This document shows, in pieces, positions 1 to 11,569 of a DNA stretch of 64,000 nucleotides; position 1 is the stretch's first letter, and each line of letters begins with the position of its first letter. The stretch is from Planococcus citri. Lineage: Eukaryota > Arthropoda > Insecta > Hemiptera > Pseudococcidae. The DNA is taken from contig NC_088680.1 in the NCBI RefSeq assembly GCF_950023065.1, positions 14,744,559 through 14,808,558 on the forward strand, in the 5' to 3' direction. Both the position numbers and the translations under genes were made by a program. Under the pieces are notes generated by a model. It worked only from the letters and a program-made list of their open reading frames with translations. It searched no databases and was not told where the DNA came from.

Positions 1-640
1 GAAAAATCCACTCTATATATGAGGTTCCCCATCCCTGCCCTTAGGCCACATAAGAAATTTCGGCTGCGAACGTGACATCGTTATTATAAATCGAACTCTA
101 TTCGTTTTTTCTCACCCAGCTTTTCTCTATAGTAAACGTATAGCCCTTATCGTCACCGCCAGCGCACAGATTTGCGACGAAAAAATCGTAGCTCGTCGTT
201 GTTTTTTTCCCAAAGTATAGGGTACCATTGCCTTCTTCTTGGGTGCTTGAAGATGCCATGGTGGAGATTTTTTTCTGATGAAGTCATTATTTGAGAGATT
301 TTTTTGTCAGTTTTTCCAAAAAAAAAGTCTAGCTGTGAAATGAGTCTGGATGAGGGAGGTAGAAATAGCTTTGAAAAGGAGGACTGTTCGTGCGTTATTT
401 TTTATATGGCTGTTTATTGTACATGCCACGAGGTCTTGGATTGTATTTGAGAGAGACAGGCGTGGAGAAAAGGTGAAGGGGGATGAATAAAATCCTATTC
501 GTGATTTAAAAAATTGAAGTTGATTTTGATCCGAAATAAATATACTAACTTACTTAATTATTCAAGTCGGATCATCTAGTGGTTATAGTGTTGAATTTTA
601 TGCATATTTGTAGTGATTTAGTCATGAATATTCTTATCAA
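1..640. other. Unassigned intergenic sequence
   Basis: No coding frame, RNA gene or recognisable repeat could be supported here. The first 250 bases are somewhat richer in G+C and CpG than the rest and have no obvious second copy in the window. From about 540 the sequence grades into the AT-rich R1 repeat neighbourhood. Confidence 0.4.
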
Positions 641-649
641 TAATAAGCC

Positions 650-2200
650 CTCCTCCACCGCCAGAAATCGGTTTTTCTGTTGATTCGGCAAAATTTTATG
701 GACATTTCAAGTTTCATAAGAATTTACAAAAAGTCGCTGGAGACTCCAAACTGGCTCGAACCCGCCTTCAGTCGACTTATAACGTGTTGAAATTGAAATG
801 CAGAGTAAATTTTCGCTTTCCAAGTCTATTTAATAAAATTTTGTGGAAATTTCAAGTTTCAAAAATCTGCTGGAGGCTTTAGAACTGCTCCGAATGGTTC
901 AAAACAGTTTCCAATCAATTTGGCAGGTCGAAAATGGTGTATCTCAAATTTCAGCTTTCTAGCTCAATTTGGTAAAATTTTGATTTTTCCCCTCATTTTT
1001 TGACTTGAATTTGATTATCGAAAAATCACCAAAAATTGAAAAACGCAGTTTAGCACTTGAAATTTTGGGTGGAGATGAATTTTTGCATGCTCTCTCGATC
1101 TAGCTTTGTCCAGTTTAAAAAAATTTTGTGCTGGTTCTATGTTGATGTGGCCTTTAGGAGAGATGAATTATCCCAATTGGCAGAAACATTTACTATGAGC
1201 AAGACAAAGGTAAATCGAAAGATTATATGCAAAGATACATGACCATGCAAAATTTCAAGTGCTGAAGTGTATTAAAATTTTTTTTTTAATTTTGAAAAAA
1301 ATTTGGGAAAAAATTGAGAAAAAATTATACTTACTTAATTTTATTGAATGAACCTTGAAAGTTAAAATTTGATGTGCTTTATTTTCTACACCTCAGATCT
1401 ATTGGAAACAATTTTGAACCATTTTGAGCAGTTTTGGAGTCTCCAGCAGGTTTTTTAAAATTGAAATAATTATTTATTTTGACTCAATAACGTTGAAAAG
1501 TTGAGATTAATTTTTTTGAACCCTAATTTCAACTTGCTGAGCTGATTGTATGGGTGATTTCAAATTGTACTGGAGCCTGTAGACATCGCCAGTCAAATTT
1601 TCGAGCGTTTGAGTGTATTTTTTGATGATGGGTAGATGCCATAATTTCAGCCTAAGTTTACTAAAAAAGCTGAAAATGGATACGATTGTGTCCTATTTTA
1701 GACGTTTGGAATCGATTAAAAATGGCTTTGAACCGTTTTAAGCAATTCTGAAAGCTCCAGCAGCAGATTTTTTATAGATGAATTTTTCCAAAAAATTTAC
1801 TCGATGAAGATGAACAGCTAAACTTAACTGGAAATCCTACGGGTGATGAAATATTTAGATCGATAGATCGCTCCTTACCTTCCAAACAGGATAAAATTGA
1901 AATTTCTTTTGAAAATTGTCTTTTTTGGTAATTTTGGATCGAATTTTTTCAGATGTGTCTTCGTGTGAAATATCAGAAATATGTGTTTTTAGTTTTTCAG
2001 TGACATGATTTTTTATACGACTTTTCCCACCTCAAATCGTCAATTTTTGTCGACGATTTTTTTAGAAATCTTTGAATTTTTTCTATGTATGTCTATGTAC
2101 GTGTGTAGTACGAGTACATTTTTTCAAATTGAAAAATAAACATTTAAGCACATCGATGAAAATGAGCACTTTCACTTAACTTATTCCAGTAGGTATAAAT
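650..2200. repeat. R1 foldback repeat, copy A
   Basis: The left half (about 690-1130) and right half (about 1190-1460) are diverged inverted copies of each other around a centre near 1150. The left half has modules with CTGCTGGAGGCT, CCAATCAATTTGGCAGGTCG and TTTTGCATGCTCTCTCGAT. The right half carries their complements in reverse order. The segment to about 2190 recurs at 2530-4590. The same modules make up the long palindrome at 8875-10608, so this looks like a decayed relative of that element. No protein is encoded. Confidence 0.7.
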
Positions 2201-2489
2201 CATGAAAAACGTCACATCAACGGGAACGAAACTACGAGCATTCTCTCTTTTTTTGAGGTGAGGTGGGGGGGCGGGGAATGGTAGACCAAAATTTTGCCGA
2301 CTGAGATGACAAAAAAATACCTATTTTGCCGATTAAAACAGTGAGTTTTTTAATGTGAAAGACAAGATGAGAAAACTATTTTGCCAATTGATATACTCAA
2401 TGAAGTCTATTTTGAAAGTTCACTCGTAGAATATATAGTTTTGATCCAAAATAAATGTCCTAACTCACTTACTTATTCTTTAAATTATA

Positions 2490-4600
2490 AAATAAATAGG
2501 TGATTCCGTTCCGTGTCGTCCCCCCACCTGCATACTGACTTTTCATTACTTTTGGCAAAATTTTATGGACATTTCAAGTTTCAAAAATCTGATGGAGACT
2601 TTAGGAATTTTCAAAAAATCACTGAGGGCTCCAAAATGGCTGGAACCCACCTCCAGTCGATTTATAACGTGTTGAAATTTGAATGCAGAGTAAATTTTGG
2701 GCTTCCAAGTTCATTTAATTACATTTTGTGAAAATCTGCTCAAATGATTCAAAACGGTTTCCAATCGATTTGGCAGGTCGAAAATAGGGCGAATCTTATA
2801 TTTCAGCTTTTTAGATCAATTTGGTAAAATTTTGATTTTTTTTTTTTCATTTTGTACTTGAATTTGGTTATTGAAGAAATCACCAAAAATCGAAAAATGC
2901 ACTTTTAGCACTTAAAATGGTAGACAGTCGTGAATTTTTGCATGCTCTCTCGATCTAGCTTTGTCCAGTTTAAAAAAATGTTGTGCTGGTCCTATGTTGA
3001 TGTGGACTTTACGAGGGATGTATAATATCCCAACTGGCAGAATATGAGCAAGACAAAGGTATATTGAAAGAGTATGCAAAGATACATCACCTAGCAAAAT
3101 CTTAAGTGCTAAAATTAATTTTTCAATTTTTTTGAATTTTGAAAAAACTTTGGAACAAAGATGAGAAAAATCAAAATTTTGTTAAATGAATTCCGAAAGC
3201 TAAAATTTGATGTGTGCCCTATATTTTCTACATCCCGGATCTATTGGAAACAATTTTGAACCGTTTTGAGCAGTTTTTGAGTCTTTGGCAGATTTTTGGA
3301 AATTGAAAATATTCATTTTTTGGGTCAAAAATAAGTTGAAAAGATGAAATTAATTTTTTTGAACTCCAATTTCAACATTCTGAGTCGGTTGAATGGGTCA
3401 TTTCAAATTGTGCTGGAGCCTGTAGACATGGCCAGTCAATTTTTCATGGGCTTAAGTGCATTTTTCGATGCTTGATGAATTTTTTCCCATTTTACCTTAA
3501 TTACGTTTTCTATTATTGGCTCGGAAATCTGTCATTTGATACGATTGTGTCCCATTTCTGACGTTACGAATTGATGAGAAATGGTTTTGAACCGTTTCAA
3601 GCAATTTTGAAATCTCCAGAAGATTTTTAATTTTATAGGTTGAATTTTTCCAACAAAATTTACTCGAAGATGAAAAGCTAAAATTAACTGGAAATCCTAA
3701 ATTTCAATATTCGAGTCGATTAAAGGAGGTTTCAAATCGTTCTGAAGCCTTCGGATGTATGTATTTCAGGTATTTCAGATTTTCAAAATTTTCACCTTTT
3801 TAATTCGATCCAATTCTACTTTAGCTCGTATTAACGCATTAGTAGCTTATTTCACCGATTGGCTATCATTTTTCCAAAATCGGTTTCTGCCAATTTGAAA
3901 TCGTATATTTCTTCAGTGATTTTTTAATGGCGAAGAGCTCATAACGCGTTGAGATGGGCGAATCAGGCACCATCTGGGATTTTGAAATCAATCTATGAAC
4001 GTTGATCTTTGTGGCCCAAGATATAGGCTGGTGATGAAATATTTAGATCCATAGATCACCCCTTACCTTCCAAACAGGGTAAAATTGCGATTTTTTTTTT
4101 GGTAGTTTTGGAGCAACTTTTTTCAGACGTGTCTTCATTGAGAAAAGGTGTGTTTTTAGTTTTTTAGTGACATACTTACGATTTTTTTACGATTTTTTCC
4201 ATCTCAAATCGTCAATTTTTGTCGAAAATTTTTTTCCCTCGCGAAAAACGTCAAACTTCACTATCAACCTGAATTTGGATCAAATTTGCCATTTTTTCGC
4301 ATGTTTTATAAAACTCAAAAAAAAAACACCCGAATCTGGCTCCATTCTGGGAACCCTTGGTCTCCTTTTCCGGGTGACTTACTAGGCTAAAATTCGTGTC
4401 TAGAATAGGTAATATTAACACGAAATACGTATGTACATCGTAATAATATTATTGCGATTTTAACATAATTAGAAATCTTTGAATTTTTTTCTACTTTTAA
4501 AGTGGGTCCATTTTTTTCAAATTGAAAAATAATCAGTTATACCTTAATCACATTGGTGAAAATGAGCACTTCCACTTATCTATCTTCCACAGTTCCACAT
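2490..4600. repeat. R1 foldback repeat, copy B (duplicate of copy A)
   Basis: This copy matches 650-2200 collinearly: the modules around 1085-1240, 1370-1450, 1550-1630, 1846-1890 and 2140-2180 reappear at about 2935-3090, 3213-3300, 3393-3470, 4031-4080 and 4540-4585. The offset grows from about 1.85 to 2.4 kb because of extra sequence near 3500-4000. It is also internally palindromic, centred near 3010. The short frames inside are not conserved between the two copies, which argues against coding. Confidence 0.65.
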
Positions 4601-5270
4601 TTTGGGTAATTGTAATATTATTCTTGATATTTTAATAGTCTTATTACTGCTTATTGTGATGTGAACATCGTGGAGTAAACTTCTACCACCTGCTGTAAGA
4701 TCAAGGACATATGTACATTTTCAAAAGAATGTCAATTTCATCCCTTTTGAGGGGTTTATGAGGTGATATTGCGATCTTTCAGATGATTTTAGGTTGTTAA
4801 AAAGCCTCCAGAAATTTTTCAAAAATTCCAGTTAGGTATCCATTAAAATGCCATGAAATTTTTCAAAATGAACTAAAAGCATCCATAATGAGTTCTTAAT
4901 GCATGTTTGTGACCCACTGTATCATTTATATGAATTTTTCAAAATTTGGATGTTGCTGGAGATTCCAGAACATCTTGAAACCACCTATAATCGACTCAGA
5001 ATGTTGAAATTAGGGCATTGAGTAAATGTTAGCTTATTTCAACTTCATTCAGTAAAATTTTGTGGACATTTCAACATCCAAAAATTGACTGGAGGCTCCA
5101 ATAATGCTCAAAAATAGTTAAAACTCCGTTTTCAATAGATTCCAGATGTCGAAATAGAGCACATATCAATTTTTAGATTTCTAGGTCTATTTGGTAAAAT
5201 TTGATTTTTCCCGCCTTTTTTTTAGCCAAATTTTATTTTCAAAAATTCGCCAAAAAATAGAAAAATGCCT
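4600..5270. repeat. R1-related repeat fragment
   Basis: From about 4790 the sequence again shows R1 modules: a CTGGAGGCTCCA-like block near 5090, a block on mapping to a bottom-page AATCGATTTGG-like stretch near 5140, and the (T)n-CGCCAAAAAATAGAAAAATGC-like tail near 5240. It is strongly diverged. Positions 4600-4790 are AT-rich and unassigned. Confidence 0.45.
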
Positions 5271-5279
5271 TCCCCTGTA

Positions 5280-7080
5280 TTATAAGCAATATGTTATTTG
5301 TACAATTCTTCACTAAGAAACTGCAACACGATTTTCTCGTCGATTTTACTCCACCATCTTCATCCATCCATCTAACTTACCCAAAATGCTACACGTTTGT
5401 GTACTCGACACGGTAAATTAAACGTCTGATCGATGTGTCAATATTAAGTGTAGAGAGAGCTGACAAACAACAGACTGTACGAGGTAATCGGGGTGAACGC
5501 GAACAAGCTTTCGAAGCACCAGCTCACCATACACACCGTATATACCTTTACCTAGTGTGCGTATTATTGGCATTTCGCCTGCTGAAAATATACTCGTGGG
5601 GTATTGGAAATAGTAGCTTCATACGAGTATGTGTATGTATAGTCAGAGACACACCACTACAACTACTGCCATCGCCAATCGACCATTTGCAGCAATTACC
5701 AAAACGAGTACTAATTTCTTCGAACGAGTATGTTATTATTTTTCACTGACGGGTTTGCTGGTTCGTTGAATGTGGTATACGAGTATTTTTTACGCGTCGT
5801 TTGCCACGTATAATCTCCCCTCGCAGCTTTTACCCGTCCTTCTCAGAAGCATTTTCTTCTCTCTTTTCCGCGAGTTATTTTCGCGATTTTTTTCTCCTCG
5901 TGTAGGTACGAATTTGACGTGTATTAGGTTGATTGGTCGCGCGGATTACGAGTATGAAAAATGATTTCGCCAACATTGCTTAGTCATTAAGTGTGCTAAG
6001 ATTTAGTACAATTCTTTCGAAACCCCTTCCTCATCTTTCTGGAAAATTCTCTCCTTAAATTTTTGAATATGGTGGGAAAAAGAAGGCTGTGTAGGGTGGG
6101 GTGGCGATCAAAATCGATTTTAGGCTCTGATTTTATCAGTTCTACGCTCAATGGTCTTTAATTCTCCGAGTTCAATTTTTTTGACTGAATTTTTTTCAAA
6201 CACTTGTCAACATTTATTGAAAAAATTGAATTTTGAATTTTTTTTCAAAATCATGGTAAAAATTGTAATAATGTGAGTAGGTGTTTTGACTACCTAAGCT
6301 CAAATTTATGGTTAATTATTTCAAAATGTGATTTTTCTTTCAGAGGGTCTGATTGATAAATGTCTAGCTTATTGGATTTGTTTTCTTGTATCTTTACATT
6401 CCTTATAGCCGTCGGAGCACAATTTCTACATATATTCCAAAAATTATCTACTTATCTCTTTTTCCTCAAAAAAAAAAATTTGTTTTTCAAGTGAAGCTAC
6501 ATTGTCTTTATCAAGTCTTATCACGGCTCGAGGATTTCATTGAAGAAGATCGAAGGCGAGAGTCCCCCTCCCACCAATCTTAGCTTTGGAAACAGATGAG
6601 GGGAAATAATCAGATGAAGAAAAATATTATCGAAACGGATTCTATCGTTTTGAACTTTCGAATCACTTGCCAATAATTTGAAGTTGATGATTCCAACATT
6701 TTTTTCGTTAACTCCACAAAGAGAATCACTTGGATGTAGAATTTTCCAAAAAAAAAAAATGTAGCTGGAAATTCAGTTTTTCAAATTGAATTGTCAATTT
6801 TTTGTTCATTTTTCTTTTGAGTAAGTAATTTTTTTATTGGAAGGAATTGGTTCCCTACAAAAAGGAGATATTTTAGAACAGAACAGTCGACAATCAAAAA
6901 GAGCACAGGGTGGATTTCATTTTCATCTTTCCTCATCTTCTCCCTTCACAATAAACTGACTCATAAAACCGGAAAAAGAATAAAATTACATACTATTTTT
7001 TTACCATTTTTTTTTTCAAATTTTGTGTGTAGATTTCCCCTTGTAGATGGACTTTTTTTTTTGAACCGGACAGAGCTTAA
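5280..7080. other. Low-repeat noncoding region, no gene supported
   Basis: The stretch has no second copy that I can see in the window and has slightly higher CpG at 5340-5960. It contains open frames of 104 codons (5435-5749) and 64 codons (5770-5964) on the + strand, but neither has a domain, signal peptide or conserved motif. The rest is AT-rich with T and A homopolymers. It could hold untranslated exon or regulatory sequence of a host gene, but nothing in the sequence decides this. Confidence 0.35.
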
Positions 7081-7500
7081 TTAAAAGAGTATGCAGAATT
7101 GCATCATCAGTCAAAATTATAAAAGCCAAAATGCATCTCGATTTTCGGCAAATTTTTGAGAATCAAAGGGCTAAAAAAAATCGAAATTTTACCGAATTAT
7201 TCTTGAAACCTGCATTTTAGTAAGTATGCACCCTGCAATCAACTCAATGCACGTTGAAATTAGGGTATAAAGTAATTTTCAGCTTTCTGATTGATGAAAT
7301 TTCAACATTCAAAAATCTGCTAGAGGCTGCAGAATTGCTCGAAACGTTTCAAAATTGTTTTCAATCGATTCGAAGTTGTGAGAAATAGGGCACATGCTAA
7401 ATTTCAGCTTTTTATATCAATTTGGTGACATTTTTATTTTTCTACTTTTATGCTCAAATTTGATACTTAAAAATTTACCGAAAATCAGAAAATGCACCTT
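7080..7500 (+). repeat. R1 repeat fragment, interrupted at 7500
   Basis: The segment follows the R1 module order: a TCATGCAAAA-like block, then CTGCTAGAGGCTGCAGAATTGCTC, then the AATGCACCTT end. It stops abruptly at 7500. Its expected continuation (AGCAnnnGGAATTTTGGC, then TTTTTGCATGC) resumes at about 12694. The composite at 7501-12693 was therefore apparently inserted into this R1 copy. Confidence 0.6.
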
Positions 7501-7900
7501 CCCGTCGCGCAAAACGCACCACGAAATACGCGCCACATGGTAGTAGAATGGTGAGATTCGTGGAGCTGAAAATGGTAGTGAAGTGGAAAATTTTAGCCAA
7601 TCAGAAAGCAGGCCAAACCGAGGCGAAACCGGTTTGATCTGCTCTCTGAATGTTGTGTTGGCATTGAGTTGGCGTGGAAATGCACACTGCTTGGCGGTAA
7701 TGTGGCGTTTCAATGGGATCGTATTGACGATACTTTGGCGTTTTCATGGTGCGTTATTGGTGGTGAAATGGCGCAAAAATGGCACTGAAGTGGCGCGAAA
7801 ATGGAACTTTGTTGAAACCTTATTTGAACCATTGGCAGTGTTATTGGCGATGAAATGGCGCAAAAATGGCACCGAAGTGGCGCGAAAATGGGTTTTATTT
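7501..7900 (+). repeat. Left inverted arm, GTGGCG-rich tandem units
   Basis: The arm is rich in TGGCG words. A block of about 60 bp, GAAATGGCGCAAAAATGGCA followed by CGAAGTGGCGCGAAAATGG, occurs twice, near 7767-7805 and 7851-7890. The open frame over it (7583-7945) follows the repeat periodicity, resembles no family and is best read as a by-product of the repeat. Confidence 0.6.
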
Positions 7901-8159
7901 TACAAAAATGAATCATTTGTTTTTGTATTTGAAATCAGAATATGAAACTGTTCTCTTTTTTCATTTCAGGGAAATTATGCTTTTTCATATTACCAATTGG
8001 AATCACTATTCATTATTTTCTCATACCTACTACGTATTTTTTTTCACATACCTATTCTTCCAAGTTTTCCTCTCCTCCGACTACACAACATCTGAATTAC
8101 ATACTTGCTACACATACAACAACACTACAAACAGGCTTACAAGCATTACGTACTGTTGA

Positions 8160-8275
8160 ATCGACACGGCCTACAGCATCTACCTTCGATCCTTCGGTTG
8201 CAGGGAAGTTTCGGGCGGTCACCCATCCAAGTTCCGACCCACCCCGATGCTGCTTAACGTGATGGATGCCTGTGG
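8160..8275 (-). ncRNA. 5S rRNA-derived fragment (SINE head or pseudogene)
   Basis: Read on the - strand, the segment contains GTTAAGCAGCATCGGGGTGG followed by CTTGGATGGGTGACCGCC. These match the internal promoter half of eukaryotic 5S rRNA (A box, intermediate element, C box). The 5' third of 5S is only vaguely present (CATCCATCAC upstream), and after the C box the sequence diverges instead of closing helix I. It is therefore not a functional 5S gene. A 5S-derived SINE (SINE3-type) head or a truncated 5S retrocopy would both fit. Confidence 0.6.
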
Positions 8276-8554
8276 AAGTAAAACCTGAAATGTGGTATTC
8301 GAGTTAACTGGTAACATTGCTGGTTTGGGATTGTATTATGTAGTTGCTCTGACCATAAACGAGAGAATCACCGTTTTTCATGATTATTGAATTATTTCAG
8401 TTTTGAATACTGAAATATTTTTTGAGTTCATTCTGATATTTCTGATTGATTGAGAAATACAGTAGGTCAAACAGAATTTACTCACAATACCCTAATTATT
8501 AGGAACAAAATTAACTCACAATAATTATTATGTGGAACAATTAATTTTTTTGTC

Positions 8555-8718
8555 AGGTAGGTATTATTTTTTTTCAAGAAAAGTGATACCTACATTTAAA
8601 TTTAAGTTCAGAAATAAAATCAGCAATTTCCTTAGGCAGGTATTATTTTTTTTTCAAGCAAAGTGATACATTTAAATTTAAATTCAGAAAAAAAAATCAA
8701 CAATTTCCTTAGGTAGGT
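8555..8718. repeat. Tandem duplication of an ~85-bp unit
   Basis: Two adjacent units each begin with AGGTATTATTTTTTTTCAAG and contain GTGATAC, ATTTAAATTTAA, TTCAGAAA and CAATTTCCTTAGG. The first starts near 8557 and the second near 8638. The second lacks a few bases. The repeat is noncoding and lies inside the composite element. Confidence 0.75.
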
Positions 8719-8874
8719 CTAAAAATTTTTTGAAATCCGCAAAAGTCTTGAGAAAATTACGATTTAACAAGCTGAAAAGTAGCTTGATTCAACTCACTGT
8801 TTTTTCCACTTTGGTGCACCAGAACTTTCTGACCATCTTGTGGGCCCCAGTCCACATAATTTTGTTGTACCATA

Positions 8875-10608
8875 TAGTCCGGCATATGACAATATGAGTA
8901 ATTGCACCCCCCCCCCGCCGATCCTCCGGGACAACTTTTTTCTTAAAGGGGACATCCTAAGGAACATTTTAAAGCAAAGTTGCCAAAAAAAAAGTTGGCC
9001 TTACTTACAAAATGGCGGCCATTTTGATTGACAGGTCAGCCGAAATCCCAGATTTTGCGTTTTAACTAGGACTTGCACGAACTTTTTCAAACTTTACAAA
9101 GGTAGATCGAAAGATCATGCAAAAATTTATCACCTGTCAAAATTTCAAGTGCTAAAGTGCGTTTTTCGATTTTTGGTGAATTTTTGAAAATCGAATTTAG
9201 GCCAAAAATGAGGGAAAAAATCGAAATTTTACCAAATTGACCAAGAAAGCTGAAATTTGGGATATACCCTATTTTCGACATGCCAAATCGATTGGAAATG
9301 GTTTCAACCCGTTTTGAGCAGTTCTGGAGCCTCCAGCAGATTTTTGAAACTTGAAGTTCCCACAAAATTCCATCAAATTGGAGTTGTAAAGCTGAAATTT
9401 ATTCTAAAAACTAATTTCAATACGCTACGAAGTACTGCAGGTGAATTTCAAGTCGTTTTGGATCCTCCAGCAACTTTTTGAAAATTCCTGAAGCCTCCAG
9501 CAAATTTTTGAAACTTTAAATTTTCACAAAATTTCATCAAATGGAGATGGAAAGCTGAAATTTACTCTACACTCCAAATTTAACACCCTCTGAAGACGAC
9601 TTCAGGTGGGTTCAAGTAATTTTAGGGCCTCCAGAGACTTTTTTTGAAAATTACTGGAGCCTCCAGCAGATTTTTGAAACTTTAAATTTTCACAAAATTT
9701 CATCAAATGGAGATGGAAAGCTGAAATTTACTGTATTGAAATTAGTTTGCAGAATGAATTTCGACTCTCCATCTCGGTTTGATAAAATTTTGGGGAAATT
9801 TCAAGTTTCAAAAATCTACTGGAGGCTCCAGTATTTTCAAAAAAGTCGTTGGAAGATCTAAAATGACTTGAAATCCACCAGAAGTCGTTTTCAGAGTGTG
9901 TTAAAATTGGAGTGTAGAGTAAATTTCAGCTTTCCATCTCCATTTGATGAAATTTTGTGAAAATTTAAAGTTTCAAAAATTTGCTGGAGGCTTCAGGAAT
10001 TTTCAAAAAGTCGCTGGAGGATCCAAAACGACTTGAAATTTACCTGCAGTACTTCGTAGCGTATTGAAATTAGTTTTTATAATAAATTTCAGCTTTACAA
10101 CTCCAATTTGATGGAATTTTGTGGGAACTTCAAGTTTCAAAAATCTGCTGGAGGCTCCAGAACTGCTCAAAACGGGTTGAAACCATTTCCAATCGATTTG
10201 GCATGTCGAAAATAGGGTATATCCCAAATTTCAGCTTTCTTGGTCAATTTGGTAAAATTTCGATTTTTTCCCTCATTTTTGGCCTAAATTCGATTTTCAA
10301 AAATTCACCAAAAATCGAAAAACGCACTTTAGCACTTGAAATTTTGACAGGTGATAAATTTTTGCATGATCTTTCGATCCACCTTTGTAAAGTTTGAAAA
10401 AGTTCGTGCAAGTCCTATGTTAAAACGCAAAATCTGGGATTTCGGCTGACCTGTCAATCAAAATGGCCGCCATTTTGTAAGTAAGGCCAACTTTTTTTTT
10501 TGGCAACTTTGCTTTAAAATGTTCCTTAGGATGTCCCCTTTAAGAAAAAAGTTGTCCCGGAGGATCGGCGGGGGGGTGCAATTACTCCTATTGTCATATG
10601 CCGGACTA
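8875..10608. mobile_element. Near-perfect 1.73-kb palindromic foldback element
   Basis: Arms 8875-~9732 and ~9752-10608 are reverse complements. The outer 500 bp or so are almost identical, while the innermost 40 bp near the centre (about 9740) are more diverged. The tip reads GTCCGGCATATGACAATA and is bordered by TA on both sides, which fits a TA target duplication, though ATA/ATA is also possible. Matching open frames on opposite strands (9087-9365 and 10119-10397; 9257-9481 and 10003-10227) arise only from this symmetry and are not genes. The arms carry the R1 modules found throughout the window, so this may be a youngest or full-length R1 member. Confidence 0.8.
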
Positions 10609-11560
10609 ATAGAAAAGCAAATTTTATCTTTTTCTCAGGTGTACATAAATGTATATTGTACAATTTTTTTCCAAGATCCACAAATTGCGATCTCACTTTA
10701 CTAGTGTTTGGAGAAAAATGTTGCCAATGATAAATTGAGCCATCTGTCCTCAAAATCCATCTCACAGAGCCCATAATTTTTTGTATCATAAGAAAGCAAA
10801 TTTTATCTTTTGCAGCTGTATAATTTTTTCAAGATCCGTATCCGCGATCCTACCTAAAAAAAGGAACCATGAGCTGAAAACTGCGTTGGAGAAAAAGCTT
10901 GCCAATGATGAATTGAGCAATTTGTTCTCAAAACTCATCTCACGGAACCCATAAATTTTTTGCATCGGATTTTTTTCAAGTAAATTTTTCTGAAGAAATT
11001 GCAGCGCTCAAAAGTTTTTTCAAACGGGACCGCGGGTCTTGAGAAAAGTTGTACCAATGGAAAGAGGGCACTCAAAATTTTTTTCGAGCAGGACTGCGGG
11101 TCTTGAAAAAAATTATACCAATGGAAAGACGATAAAATTCCCTTTCTTATGGCATAAAAAGATGATGGGGTCTACAAAATGGATTTTGAGAAAAATTCAC
11201 AATTTACATTTCTTATTGTTACTCTACCACGCAGTGCACCTCACTGGCAATTTTTTTTCTCCTACTCCTATGCAGTTTTCAGTTCATAGTTTCTTTGAAC
11301 AGCGTATGAGGATCTTGATAAAAATAAAAAATTAAACAAATGGAAAGAGGATAAAATTGCCTTTTTTATGGTAGGTATTATTATAAATTGAAGGGTGCGC
11401 AAGATGAATTTTGAGAAATGTAGATTGTAGACTCTGTCTAATTGATTTTCCTAGATTGCAAAGAACTTCTAAAAAGAACGTTGTAAATTGGCCGGGGAAT
11501 CACGAATACGAGTTGATAACATATTAAATTTACATATTTTTTTTTATTGCGAAAAACTAC
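10609..11560. other. Internal spacer of the composite element
   Basis: AT-rich noncoding sequence. It contains loosely repeated motifs of about 150 bp (blocks with AAGCAAATTTTATCTTTT at about 10614 and 10796; CAATGGAAAGAGGG-like at about 11053, 11109 and 11338). Short frames at 10526-10789 and 11039-11335 lack recognisable domains. Confidence 0.4.
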
Positions 11561-11569
11561 AAGTGCCAA

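Noticed and set aside
560..600. tRNA-like A box (ATCTAGTGGTTATAGTG)
   Set aside because: No B box at the right distance and no cloverleaf could be drawn.
5435..5749. 104-codon open frame in a CpG-richer stretch
   Set aside because: No recognisable motif. A random frame of this length is expected in 64 kb.
7583..7945. 120-codon frame with repeated MKWRKNGTEVARKW text
   Set aside because: The protein repeat reproduces a DNA tandem unit in a transposon arm, and the right arm does not conserve the frame.
8160..8275. Functional 5S rRNA gene
   Set aside because: Only the internal promoter half is recognisable and the terminal helix cannot form.
9087..10397. Pairs of near-identical open frames on opposite strands
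   Set aside because: They mirror each other only because the DNA is palindromic, and their codons match the noncoding R1 modules elsewhere that carry stops.
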